NCBI GenBank assembly: GCA_030648955.1
Contig: JAUSHB010000008.1
Span: forward strand, 1 to 45,510
Direction of reading: 5' to 3'
Source: a bacterium
GTDB taxonomy: Bacteria; Patescibacteriota; Minisyncoccia; Phycocordibacterales; JAUSHB01
Length of the DNA: 45,510 nucleotides
Of this stretch, positions 15,341 to 22,490 are shown in pieces; the first letter of the stretch is position 1; every line of letters starts with the position of its first letter. The notes beneath the pieces were generated by a model. That model searched no databases, was not told the DNA's origin, and saw only the letters and a program-made list of their open reading frames with translations. The position numbers and the translations under genes are program-made.

Positions 15341-16768
15341 ATGGAAAAGAATCAAAAAAAGCAAGAAGTTCGAGTTCGTTTTGCCCCATCCCCAACAGGC
15401 GTCTTACATGTGGGAGGAGCACGCACCGCTCTCTTTAATTTCCTATTTGCAAAAAAACATGGTGGGAAGATGGTTTTGCGCATCGAAGATACGGATAAAG
15501 AGCGTTCAAAGAAAGAACATGAGGACGATATCCTCGAGGGATTGAAGTGGCTCTCTATTTCATACGATGAACTCTATCGTCAATCTGACCGAACTGCTGT
15601 GTATAAGAAATATCTTGAGCAGCTCATTGTCGCGGGATCGGCATACATTTCAAAAGAAGAAGCCTCGCAAGAAGGACTCCCTGCACCGCAAAGCACTGCG
15701 TCGCGGCAGGTAAGTAAGCGAGGGGAAGTAATACGATTCAAAAACCTCAATAAGATAGTCACCTTTCGCGATCTCATCCGCGGTGATATATCATTTGATA
15801 CGACCGAGCTTGGCGATTTTGTAATCGCAAAAGATCTTGAAACTCCGCTGTATAATTTTGCCGTGGTGGTGGACGATTTTGACATGGGTATAACGCACAT
15901 CATTCGCGGAGAAGACGGAATATCAAACACACCACGACAAATTCTTATACAGGAAGCGTTGGGTGCACCTAGACCTTTCTATGCTCACATACCGTTCATT
16001 CTGGCCCCCGATAGGTCTAAGCTCTCCAAAAGACATGGTGCCGTATCGGTGACCGAATATCGAGACCTTGGATTTTTTCCTGGAGCACTGGTTAATTTTC
16101 TCGCACTTATCGGATGGAACCCTGGAGATGAGCGAGAAATTTTTTCTATAGAAGAACTCACGCGAGAATTTTCGATTGAAAAAGTTCAAAAAGGAGGTGC
16201 GATATTTAATATTGAAAAACTTCGATGGATGAATAAGGAATATCTCAAAAAAATGCCGCCTACGGAATTCAAAAAGCGCGCTTTAGAATATGTTCCAGAT
16301 TCAATCCGAGCGTTCCCTGGTTTCAGTGAAAAAAGATTTGATGCGGTACTTGCGGTCATTAGCGAGCGTATGAGCACATTCAAAGATATTGCCACGATGG
16401 CAGAGACTGGAGAAATCGGATATTACTTTGTTGTGCCTGAATATCAAAAAGAAAAACTTTTATGGAAACCTACCGGCGCTCATTTGGCAGGCGGGGAAGA
16501 TGGCGATTACACAAAAATAAAAGCACAGCTTACGCGGGTAGTAGAAATTCTTGAAACTGTTGATAACGCGTCTTTCACTAAAGAAAAAATAAAAGAGGCG
16601 CTTTGGAATTATGCGACAGAAGAGGGGAGGGGGTTCGTACTTTGGCCAGTACGTATGGCACTATCAGGGAAGGATAAATCTCCAGACCCATTTGTGCTTG
16701 CTGAAGTTTTGGGCAAAGAAGAAACGATGGAAAGACTTTTAGTGGCGATAAAAAAATGTAGTGAGTAA
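15341..16768 (+). CDS. gltX: Glutamyl-tRNA synthetase
   Basis: A class I synthetase that charges tRNA(Glu), and often tRNA(Gln) where GatCAB exists. The HIGH-type motif is FAPSPTGVLHVGGARTALFN (about 14-33) and the KMSKS-type motif is KLSKRHG (about 227-233). GEDGISNTPRQ and HIPFILAPDR are also typical. The protein is 475 aa. The region that in many GluRS carries zinc Cys residues has none here. Instead it holds SQEGLPAPQSTASRQVSKRG (about 109-128), encoded by a GC-rich palindromic stretch that looks inserted in frame. The next gene starts two bases after the stop, so the two are co-transcribed. Confidence 0.95.
   Translation: MEKNQKKQEVRVRFAPSPTGVLHVGGARTALFNFLFAKKHGGKMVLRIEDTDKERSKKEHEDDILEGLKWLSISYDELYRQSDRTAVYKKYLEQLIVAGSAYISKEEASQEGLPAPQSTASRQVSKRGEVIRFKNLNKIVTFRDLIRGDISFDTTELGDFVIAKDLETPLYNFAVVVDDFDMGITHIIRGEDGISNTPRQILIQEALGAPRPFYAHIPFILAPDRSKLSKRHGAVSVTEYRDLGFFPGALVNFLALIGWNPGDEREIFSIEELTREFSIEKVQKGGAIFNIEKLRWMNKEYLKKMPPTEFKKRALEYVPDSIRAFPGFSEKRFDAVLAVISERMSTFKDIATMAETGEIGYYFVVPEYQKEKLLWKPTGAHLAGGEDGDYTKIKAQLTRVVEILETVDNASFTKEKIKEALWNYATEEGRGFVLWPVRMALSGKDKSPDPFVLAEVLGKEETMERLLVAIKKCSE
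15663..15723. repeat. GC-rich nested inverted repeat inside gltX
   Basis: An outer CCTCGC (15663-15668) / GCGAGG (15718-15723) pair encloses an imperfect inner pair: CCTGCACCGC near 15680 against GCGGCAGG ending at 15710. The stretch is clearly more GC-rich than the surrounding gene and keeps the frame open. Confidence 0.65.
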
Positions 16769-16770
16769 AT

Positions 16771-18048
16771 ATGAACATACGTTTTTTAGTATATATAGTT
16801 ATTTTATTTCTTACATTCGTAGTATCTCCCGTTGATATTCACGCGGGAATCATTGATGATCTTCGACAAAAAATAGACGGTAGGGGAATAGAAATTAAAA
16901 ATCTTGAGCAGGAAATCGCGCAATACGAGAAAGATATCGCATCACTAGGGGGACAAGCAAAAACACTTGCAACCTCAATCAAGGAACTTGATATTGCCCG
17001 CAAAAAGCTCGATGTGAATATTCGCCTTACTGAAAGTAAAATTTCAGCGCAAAATCTCAAGATTGAAAAACTCGAACTTGAAATTAATGACAAGAAGGTT
17101 AAGATCGGTCTAAATTCCAGCGCTATTGGAGAAATACTTCGCACGATGGACCAAACTGAATCAAAAAATTTGGTTGAGGTGATTCTTTCTACTAATAATT
17201 TTTCAAAATTTTGGGATGATATAGAAAATTTAGAGCGTTTAAGTGGTTTAATTCGTGAACAACTTAAGGAACTCGAACAACTAAAAGCTGCGCGAGAATC
17301 TGATAAAAAGTCTACGGAAGAAGAAAAAGAGGTGCTTATGGGACTTAAGAAAGAGTTAGCTGATGAGAAACGAGTTGTTGAAAATAATAAAAAAGAAAAA
17401 GATCGCTTACTTGTATCTACGAAAAACAAGGAATCAAATTATAAAAAAATTCTACAAGAAAAGCAAAAACTCAAGGATGCTTTTGAAGCAGAACTTCGTG
17501 AGTTTGAATCTGAACTTAAGGTTGCAATTGATCCGAATAGTTTTCCTCCCGTCGGATCGCAGGTTTTATCATGGCCTACGGACAATGTTCGTGTAACACA
17601 ATATTTCGGCGATACTGCATTTGCAAAAAGTGGCGCTTATAATGGAAAAGGTCATAATGGCATTGATATTGGTGTAACCTATGGTACAAAAATTAAAGCA
17701 TCTCTGTCGGGAACAATTGCAGGTACGGGAGATACAGATATTATTTGTCCTGGAGCTTCCTATGGTCGCTGGGTACTTATAAAGCACAAAAATGGCTTGA
17801 GTACGCTCTATGCACATCTTTCAGTTATAAGTGTCTCTGCGGGGCAAGAAGTCGATACAAGTGGTATTATTGGATATAGTGGTGACACGGGGTATTCCAC
17901 AGGCCCGCACCTCCATCTTACTGTTTATGCAACCCAAGGCGTGAGTATTGAATCAAGAAAAAGTAAGGTATGTGGAGGAACATATATAATACCGATAGCA
18001 CCACTCAACGCATATCTTGACCCAATAAATTACCTTAAAAAATTATGA
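16771..18048 (+). CDS. Murein hydrolase of the M23 family with coiled coil (EnvC-like architecture)
   Basis: An exported zinc metallopeptidase or hydrolase activator acting on peptidoglycan. A signal peptide (about 1-25, MNIRFLVYIVILFLTFVV) is followed by a long coiled coil (about 27-250) and an M23/LytM domain. The metal ligands are visible: H295 and D299 in HNGIDIG, H349 in YAHL, and H380/H382 in GPHLHL. The set is complete, so it could be an active endopeptidase rather than a degenerate activator. It sits directly after gltX in the same transcript. Confidence 0.9.
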   Translation: MNIRFLVYIVILFLTFVVSPVDIHAGIIDDLRQKIDGRGIEIKNLEQEIAQYEKDIASLGGQAKTLATSIKELDIARKKLDVNIRLTESKISAQNLKIEKLELEINDKKVKIGLNSSAIGEILRTMDQTESKNLVEVILSTNNFSKFWDDIENLERLSGLIREQLKELEQLKAARESDKKSTEEEKEVLMGLKKELADEKRVVENNKKEKDRLLVSTKNKESNYKKILQEKQKLKDAFEAELREFESELKVAIDPNSFPPVGSQVLSWPTDNVRVTQYFGDTAFAKSGAYNGKGHNGIDIGVTYGTKIKASLSGTIAGTGDTDIICPGASYGRWVLIKHKNGLSTLYAHLSVISVSAGQEVDTSGIIGYSGDTGYSTGPHLHLTVYATQGVSIESRKSKVCGGTYIIPIAPLNAYLDPINYLKKL

Positions 18049-18055
18049 GCTTACT

Positions 18056-18091
18056 AATCATTCCAATATTCTGCAGAATGTTGGAATGATT
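18056..18091. terminator. 36-bp palindrome after the M23 gene
   Basis: Arms AATCATTCCAA / TTGGAATGATT enclose a second palindrome, ATTCTGCAGAAT, with one T-G wobble. This gives an almost continuous 18-bp stem. It is followed by AT-rich DNA, and the -10-like TATAAT (18091-18096) of the next gene starts at its last base. Confidence 0.7.
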
Positions 18092-18108
18092 ATAATAATA
18101 AAATACCT

Positions 18109-18321
18109 ATGCCCTCAACACAAAAATCAGGTTTTATTAAATTAATACTCGTATTTATAATTGTTATAGCTATTATTTCTTATTTTAGTATAGATATTCG
18201 CGCAATCGTGGAATCAAATACATTTCAATGGGGACTTGGGCTTGCGAAAGGACTTTGGCAGAATTACGTATCACCGGCAGTAAATTTTATTTTCGGCTAT
18301 TTTGAAAAATCAAAAGTTTAA
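18109..18321 (+). CDS. Small membrane protein, 70 aa
   Basis: Not recognised. One strongly hydrophobic helix (FIKLILVFIIVIAIISYFSI, about 9-28) is followed by an amphipathic, aromatic tail (GLWQNYVSPAVNFIFGYF). A TATAAT box lies 12 bases before the ATG and there is no SD, so the transcript is probably near-leaderless. It sits after the M23 murein hydrolase, and a role at the envelope is possible only by position. Confidence 0.65.
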   Translation: MPSTQKSGFIKLILVFIIVIAIISYFSIDIRAIVESNTFQWGLGLAKGLWQNYVSPAVNFIFGYFEKSKV

Positions 18322-18553
18322 GGGAGATGTTTGTGTCGCAATTAGCGATTGTGCGATCTATAACCTAAAAATAGTCGCGCAATCGCGACGATCTTTTGCA
18401 ACGTTATATTATTTACACGTGCTTATGCAGTAAAACTAGAAATATCAATCTGCCATATTTACCGTTCTCATGCCTCACTTGGTGGTTAAAAAGTTATGAC
18501 GTCGCAAAAGATATATTGTGCGACGTCGTATGTTTTTATAAAGCCCTTACTCC
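18322..18553. other. Structured intergenic region with two hairpins
   Basis: No gene is seen. GTCGC...GCGATTGTGCGA (18335-18356) pairs with TCGCGCAATCGC (18375-18386). Separately, TGACGTCGCA (18497-18506) pairs with TGCGACGTC (18519-18527). The second hairpin has a T-rich flank on each side and is the likely terminator of pyrF. The first has no T run and no assigned role. Confidence 0.6.
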
Positions 18554-19189
18554 CTAGAGTTCCTTGAGTGCCCTTAGTGGACTCTTAGCTTTTGTAATCG
18601 GTCTCCCGATAACCAAATAATCCGCGCCAAGTCGCATCGCTTCATGGGGAGTAATTGTACGCTTCTGATCATCTTTTTTTGCATACCACACAGGTCTTAT
18701 TCCAGGCACAACCTTGATTATTGATTTGATTCCTGGGACACCCTTAAGCGCCCCCAGTTCCTGCCCCGAACACACTATCCCTTGCACTCCCACGGTTATG
18801 GCATCTTGAGCGAGTTTTATGACGTTTCTTTTTGTATTTTTATTATTTTGCGAAGTAAGCACAGTTACAGCAAGAATTTTACTCCTTCCAGCATTTTGTT
18901 TTGCGGCTTTTATCATTTCAATACCGCCGGAAGCATGAACGGTTATCATATCAGCGCCGGCGCGTGAGAGTTTTTTCACACTATTTGCAACAGTATTAGG
19001 AATGTCATATAACTTAACATCAGCAAACACGTGCCCGAACTTTTTGAGTTTTCGAACAATAGAACTATCCTCATAGAGTAGGTCGCCTATTTTAAACCCC
19101 CAGACTTTTCCACTTAACGCGCGGGCAATTTTAAGCGCTTCTTTTAAGTTCATCCCGTCTAATGCAATAATTAAATTTTCCTTCTTCAT
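18554..19189 (-). CDS. pyrF: Orotidine 5'-phosphate decarboxylase
   Basis: PyrF converts OMP to UMP, the last step of de novo pyrimidine synthesis. The 211-aa TIM barrel starts with LIIALDGMNL. It carries the catalytic signature FADVKLYDIPNTV (D-x-K-x-x-D), then GADMITVHASGG, VVPGIRP and the phosphate-binding end GADYLVIGRPITKA. No other pyrimidine gene is in the window, so it may work on imported or partially synthesised precursors. A -10-like TATAAT (19215-19220, minus) lies upstream, and there is no SD. Confidence 0.95.
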   Translation of the reverse strand: MKKENLIIALDGMNLKEALKIARALSGKVWGFKIGDLLYEDSSIVRKLKKFGHVFADVKLYDIPNTVANSVKKLSRAGADMITVHASGGIEMIKAAKQNAGRSKILAVTVLTSQNNKNTKRNVIKLAQDAITVGVQGIVCSGQELGALKGVPGIKSIIKVVPGIRPVWYAKKDDQKRTITPHEAMRLGADYLVIGRPITKAKSPLRALKEL

Positions 19190-19225
19190 GTTTTAAAGGT
19201 TACTATTCTGTTATATTATAGAGAA

Positions 19226-19260
19226 AGCAAAAGCCCGCAATAGAAACTTTTGCGGGCTTG
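19226..19260 (-). terminator. Intrinsic terminator of the 46-aa membrane microprotein gene
   Basis: Stem AAGCCCGCAA / TTGCGGGCTT (19231-19240, 19250-19259). On the minus strand it is followed by TTTTGCTTTC. Confidence 0.85.
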
Positions 19261-19279
19261 TTAATTGAGTTGCCTCAAA

Positions 19280-19420
19280 TTAATTTAATCTTTGAGATTT
19301 TCCTCCAGGATAATTATCCATCATTATGGCCGGCCATATCCAGACTATAATAAATGTTATAACCCCCCAAATATATGATTCGCAGAACCAACCCCAAAGA
19401 GTCTCGAAGATTTTCTTCAT
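19280..19420 (-). CDS. Membrane microprotein, 46 aa
   Basis: A short gene that a length cut-off would miss. The protein starts MKKIFETLWGWFCESYIWGV and has one hydrophobic, Trp-rich helix (about 16-35), then a short polar tail (DNYPGGKSQRLN). Support is strong for so short a gene: a consensus promoter (19458-19486), GGAGGTG five bases before the ATG, and an intrinsic terminator just after the stop. It belongs to the SD-led orphan class. No homologue is recognised. Confidence 0.75.
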   Translation of the reverse strand: MKKIFETLWGWFCESYIWGVITFIIVWIWPAIMMDNYPGGKSQRLN

Positions 19421-19457
19421 ATGCCACCTCCATGAGAATTAGATTTTATCTCATTAA

Positions 19458-19486
19458 AATATAGCCTGCGGAGGTAGAGTTGTCAA
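19458..19486 (-). promoter_or_regulatory. Promoter of the 46-aa microprotein gene
   Basis: Minus strand: TTGACA (19486-19481), 17-bp spacer, TATATT (19463-19458). Confidence 0.8.
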
Positions 19487-19526
19487 TCAAGCCGTAATAT
19501 CCCAATAGCATGGAATTTTTGATTCG

Positions 19527-19562
19527 AAAAAACAACAACTCCCACCTAAGTGATGGGAGTTT
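19527..19562 (-). terminator. Intrinsic terminator of the 19591-19788 gene
   Basis: Stem AACTCCCA / TGGGAGTT (19537-19544, 19554-19561), followed on the minus strand by GTTGTTTTTT. A second small hairpin (TTGGGC-aaa-GCCCAA) precedes it. Confidence 0.85.
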
Positions 19563-19590
19563 GGGCAAAGCCCAACCGTTAATGTACTAC

Positions 19591-19788
19591 TTAGCGCACC
19601 ATGCGCTTTCTTGGATGTGAGCGAGTATAGCCCTTTGGAGGCTCTGGTGACTTTGTTGAATTGTTGCCGGGGATCTTTTTGTCTCCTTCTTCGTCGGACA
19701 CGATTTTTGCTCTCCCAAAGGCAATTGTTACGAAAAGACCAGCAACTAGCCAAACAAATAGAACTGTCATCAATGTGTTAGCGTTCAT
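19591..19788 (-). CDS. Small membrane protein, 65 aa
   Basis: Not recognised. One N-terminal membrane helix (LMTVLFVWLVAGLFVTIAFG, about 6-25) precedes a basic, Pro-rich cytoplasmic tail (PEPPKGYTRSHPRKRMVR). GAGGAGG lies five bases before the ATG at 19788. It has its own promoter (19847-19876) and terminator. It is adjacent to the 46-aa microprotein gene and similarly organised. Confidence 0.75.
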   Translation of the reverse strand: MNANTLMTVLFVWLVAGLFVTIAFGRAKIVSDEEGDKKIPGNNSTKSPEPPKGYTRSHPRKRMVR

Positions 19789-19846
19789 CAAAACCTCCTC
19801 AAGCTGATTTAAGGCTTATGTGGGGTTGTGGAAACATCTAGCGTTT

Positions 19847-19876
19847 ATTATCCCCTATTTTTGTAATCTTTGTCAA
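19847..19876 (-). promoter_or_regulatory. Promoter of the 65-aa membrane protein gene
   Basis: Minus strand: TTGACA (19876-19871), 18-bp spacer, GATAAT (19852-19847). Confidence 0.7.
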
Positions 19877-19983
19877 GGGTTTTAGACTTATCAAATTCCA
19901 GGCCTAATGAGCAGGTTTTTATAGCTTATTTTTATTTGAAATTTCGGCAGATACCTCTCCGATATGCTCAACAAAAAAACATA

Positions 19984-20571
19984 CTATGCACCATCAATAA
20001 CACCCAAAAGAGTTTCGATGAGTGCTGCAATCGCCAATGTGGGAACAACTATCTTAAAAAATACACCGAGAGCTGATGAAAAGCTTGGGTGAAACGACTC
20101 CCTTGTCCTTATTTGCGTATAAAATTTTTCACCGAGCATCACCCCAAGGCTTGCCGCAAGAAGTACTGCTGGAATCTCCAAAATACCATGCGGAAGAGTG
20201 AGCGCAAGAAAACTCGTGATTCCCTTCTCTGCAATGGCAACAGTACCCACAATACCAATAACATACCCATTGATAAGAATAAACATGACTGGAATAATAC
20301 CAAAAAGAATCCCACTAACCAGTGCGAAAAATGATTTTACTGCATTATTTAAAAATATGATCCAAAACATTTCAAACGTTCCCGCACTGGATATAAACTC
20401 AAGTTGTTGAGATATCTCTTCAACCCCCTCTCGTGCTTCATGGGGAAAAAGTTGGGCAGTGATAATTCCCACTGAAATTGCTATAAAAAAAATAAGCGAT
20501 ATAACTTTTAAATATAGCTCTGTGCTTTCGTTGATTTTGCATAGTTCTCGTATTTTTCCCCTTAATATCAT
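19984..20571 (-). CDS. SpoIIM family (stage II sporulation protein M-like) membrane protein
   Basis: A 195-aa protein with about five membrane segments and the family signature LPHGILEIPAVLLAASLGVMLG (read in two parts: LPHGILEIPAV, then LLAASLGVMLGEKF). SpoIIM works with SpoIID and SpoIIP on peptidoglycan at the engulfing membrane in endospore formers. In non-sporulating bacteria SpoIIM-like proteins occur without a known role. No sporulation genes are seen here. The ATG at 20571 overlaps the nth stop (ATGA), so the two are translationally coupled. Confidence 0.88.
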   Translation of the reverse strand: MILRGKIRELCKINESTELYLKVISLIFFIAISVGIITAQLFPHEAREGVEEISQQLEFISSAGTFEMFWIIFLNNAVKSFFALVSGILFGIIPVMFILINGYVIGIVGTVAIAEKGITSFLALTLPHGILEIPAVLLAASLGVMLGEKFYTQIRTRESFHPSFSSALGVFFKIVVPTLAIAALIETLLGVIDGA

Positions 20572-21230
20572 ATAAGATTTCTTTTTATAAGCACTCGAGT
20601 AACAGGGCACGTTCTATGGTCATGTCGTGGAACCGCTTTGCAATACTTTCTTCCATATTCTATAAGTCGATACGTAAACTCAAACCATTCCTTCTTGGGC
20701 AACACTTCCATGAGCTCACGTTCTATTTTTATTGGATTAAATTCAAGAGTGAGTCCGAATAATCTCGATAATCGTCTTACGTGCGTATCAACAGCAATCC
20801 CCTCTACAATACCATACGCGTTCCCCAAGACAACGTTTGCTGTTTTGCGTGCAACGCCGGGCACAGCGAGAATCTTCTCCATGGTATGAGGTACCTCCCC
20901 GTCATATTCTTTTTTGATCATTTTTGCCGCCGCTAATATATTTTTTGTCTTGTTGCGATAAAATCCCGTTGAATAAATATCTTTCTCAAATTCTTTCTGT
21001 TTCGCGTGCGCGTAATCATCGAGTGTTCTGTATTTTTTAAAAAGCTTTTCGGTTACCTCGTTTACTTTTTTATCAGTGCATTGCGCGGAAAGCTCCACAG
21101 CAACCAAAAGCTCCCAATTATTTGAGTATCGAAGCATCATCCCCGCCTTCGGAAAAAGTTTTTTAAGTTCCCTTAAAACAATCTTTGCTCGACGTTTGCG
21201 GATTTCTAAATTTTTATTATTTTGCTTCAT
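20568..21230 (-). CDS. nth: Endonuclease III, lacking the 4Fe-4S ligands
   Basis: A base excision repair DNA glycosylase/AP lyase for oxidised pyrimidines. The HhH motif and catalytic Lys are visible (VPGVARKTANVVLGNA, Lys 129), as is the catalytic Asp (VDTHVRRLS, Asp 148), with LSAQCTDKKV earlier. Normal Nth ends in C-x6-C-x2-C-x5-C. Here only C197 and C208 remain in CKAVPRHDHRTCPV, so no 4Fe-4S cluster can form in the usual way. It is the middle gene of a mutY-nth-spoIIM run with a 3-nt and an ATGA junction. Confidence 0.93.
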   Translation of the reverse strand: MKQNNKNLEIRKRRAKIVLRELKKLFPKAGMMLRYSNNWELLVAVELSAQCTDKKVNEVTEKLFKKYRTLDDYAHAKQKEFEKDIYSTGFYRNKTKNILAAAKMIKKEYDGEVPHTMEKILAVPGVARKTANVVLGNAYGIVEGIAVDTHVRRLSRLFGLTLEFNPIKIERELMEVLPKKEWFEFTYRLIEYGRKYCKAVPRHDHRTCPVTRVLIKRNLI

Positions 21231-21233
21231 AGG

Positions 21234-22070
21234 TTAACGAGCAAGCGTATAGAGTGTTCCCCGTTTTTTTAAAAACCCTTCATGAACAAGATCATTAATA
21301 TTTTGGGGTAATTCAGGACGATTAATTTTCTCCTTAAATTTTTTTATTGACAAAGACTTGTTCTCAAGAAGAACCTGAATAATGAGCCCCCGCACTTCCC
21401 TATTTGACCCCTTGAACGGTTTTTGTTTTGTATAATACTTGCTTCTGCGATTTGGGTTCGTGACTTTTCTTACGAGCATTGCTCCATAGTCCATAAGTGC
21501 GTAATACCATTCTCGCGGATTCTTTTTATCGAGAGTTTTTTCAACTAATGTAAGAATTTCTTTGTCACTCACTTCACTGCGATGTTTAAAAAAATGATAA
21601 ATAAAAACGCGCCTGATGTTGGTTTCGATAAAAACAGCCGGTTTATTGAACGCAAACGCAATAATCGCGCCAGCAGTATTCTTTCCAATCCCGGGAAATT
21701 TTTCGAGGATTACTGGATCATTAGGAACCACTCCGCTGTATTCTTTCATTATTTTGTCTGCAATCTTTTTAAGTGCGATAGCCCGCCTGTTATACCCCAT
21801 CCCCTGCCAAACGCTTAAAATTCGCTTAAGAGGGGTTTTTGCGAGCACTCTAGGGCTAGGAAATGCCTGTATAAACTGAGGGTATTTTTTGAGAACGCGC
21901 GAGACCTGGGTCTGTTGAAGCATCACTTCCGATACCAAAATTTTATAGGGATCATGCGTATTTCGCCACGGCATTTCTCGTTTATTTTTACGATAAAAAT
22001 TTCGGATATTTTTTTTAAATGCCGGTATATTTTTATTATTCCTCGTATGTGTTGTTTCACTTGTTGACAT
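21234..22070 (-). CDS. MutY-related HhH-GPD DNA glycosylase, lacking Fe-S cluster and NUDIX-like domain
   Basis: Resembles MutY, which removes adenine opposite 8-oxoguanine. The catalytic-type Glu lies in SEVMLQQTQVSRV (E48), followed by VWQGMGYNRRAIAL and the HhH PGIGKNTAGAI. The position of the usual catalytic Asp (LDGNV) reads IETNIRRV, so Glu replaces Asp (E149). After MDYGAMLV, where four Cys normally hold 4Fe-4S, there are no Cys. At 278 aa the C-terminal 8-oxoG-recognition domain is replaced by a short winged-helix-like tail. Specificity is therefore uncertain. The ATG at 22070 is preferred over an in-frame codon at 22097. Confidence 0.85.
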   Translation of the reverse strand: MSTSETTHTRNNKNIPAFKKNIRNFYRKNKREMPWRNTHDPYKILVSEVMLQQTQVSRVLKKYPQFIQAFPSPRVLAKTPLKRILSVWQGMGYNRRAIALKKIADKIMKEYSGVVPNDPVILEKFPGIGKNTAGAIIAFAFNKPAVFIETNIRRVFIYHFFKHRSEVSDKEILTLVEKTLDKKNPREWYYALMDYGAMLVRKVTNPNRRSKYYTKQKPFKGSNREVRGLIIQVLLENKSLSIKKFKEKINRPELPQNINDLVHEGFLKKRGTLYTLAR

Positions 22071-22093
22071 GGTAAAAATATAAGCGTATTGTA
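22064..22093. promoter_or_regulatory. Divergent promoter region, mutY-like gene / 22143 gene
   Basis: Plus strand: TTGACA (22064-22069), 17-bp spacer, TATTGT (22087-22092) for the 22143 gene. Minus strand: extended -10 TGTTACAAT with its box at 22093-22088 for the mutY-like gene. The two sites overlap almost entirely. Confidence 0.45.
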
Positions 22094-22142
22094 ACATACG
22101 GATTTTTATTATCTGAACTTAACTTCGAGGAGGGCGCGACTT

Positions 22143-22379
22143 ATGTGCACAATGATCAGAGTGGTCCCAGTGAATGGTACTGGGTTTAAGGTTGTTTTTG
22201 AATGGGGTGATGGCATGATGAAAAATATCCCACTCGCAGAAGCAAAAACCGTACAAGAAGCAAACAATGTAGCACGGGCATGCAGAGCGGCAGTTTTAGC
22301 CGAAAAACAAAGAATAAGTGGCTCTGTTAACGATGGCCTCAGTGTGAATTATCTTCCTGCTCCTGCCCACAATACATAA
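22143..22379 (+). CDS. Hypothetical protein, 78 aa
   Basis: Not recognised. It has a beta-rich start (MIRVVPVNGTGFKVVFEWGD), then a helix (KTVQEANNVARACRAAVLAE). GAGGAGG lies nine bases before the ATG. An intrinsic terminator follows. It is a single-gene unit of the SD-led orphan class. Confidence 0.75.
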   Translation: MCTMIRVVPVNGTGFKVVFEWGDGMMKNIPLAEAKTVQEANNVARACRAAVLAEKQRISGSVNDGLSVNYLPAPAHNT

Positions 22380-22411
22380 ATAACACAAATACGTTATTCT
22401 TTTTGATTCGC

Positions 22412-22446
22412 AACACACTAAACCTTACTGGTTTGGTGTGTTTTTT
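22412..22446 (+). terminator. Intrinsic terminator
   Basis: Stem ACACACTAAACC / GGTTTGGTGTGT followed by TTTTTT, beginning about 33 bases after the stop of the 78-aa gene. Confidence 0.85.
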
Positions 22447-22475
22447 AGTAAATCAAAGTAGCAAATATTTCATTA

Positions 22476-22484
22476 TGTTACAAT
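22476..22484 (+). promoter_or_regulatory. Extended -10 promoter of the RecB-like nuclease, leaderless
   Basis: TGTTACAAT (box 22479-22484). The ATG at 22491 begins six bases later, where transcription should start. No SD and no clear -35. Confidence 0.6.
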
Positions 22485-22490
22485 GTTTTG

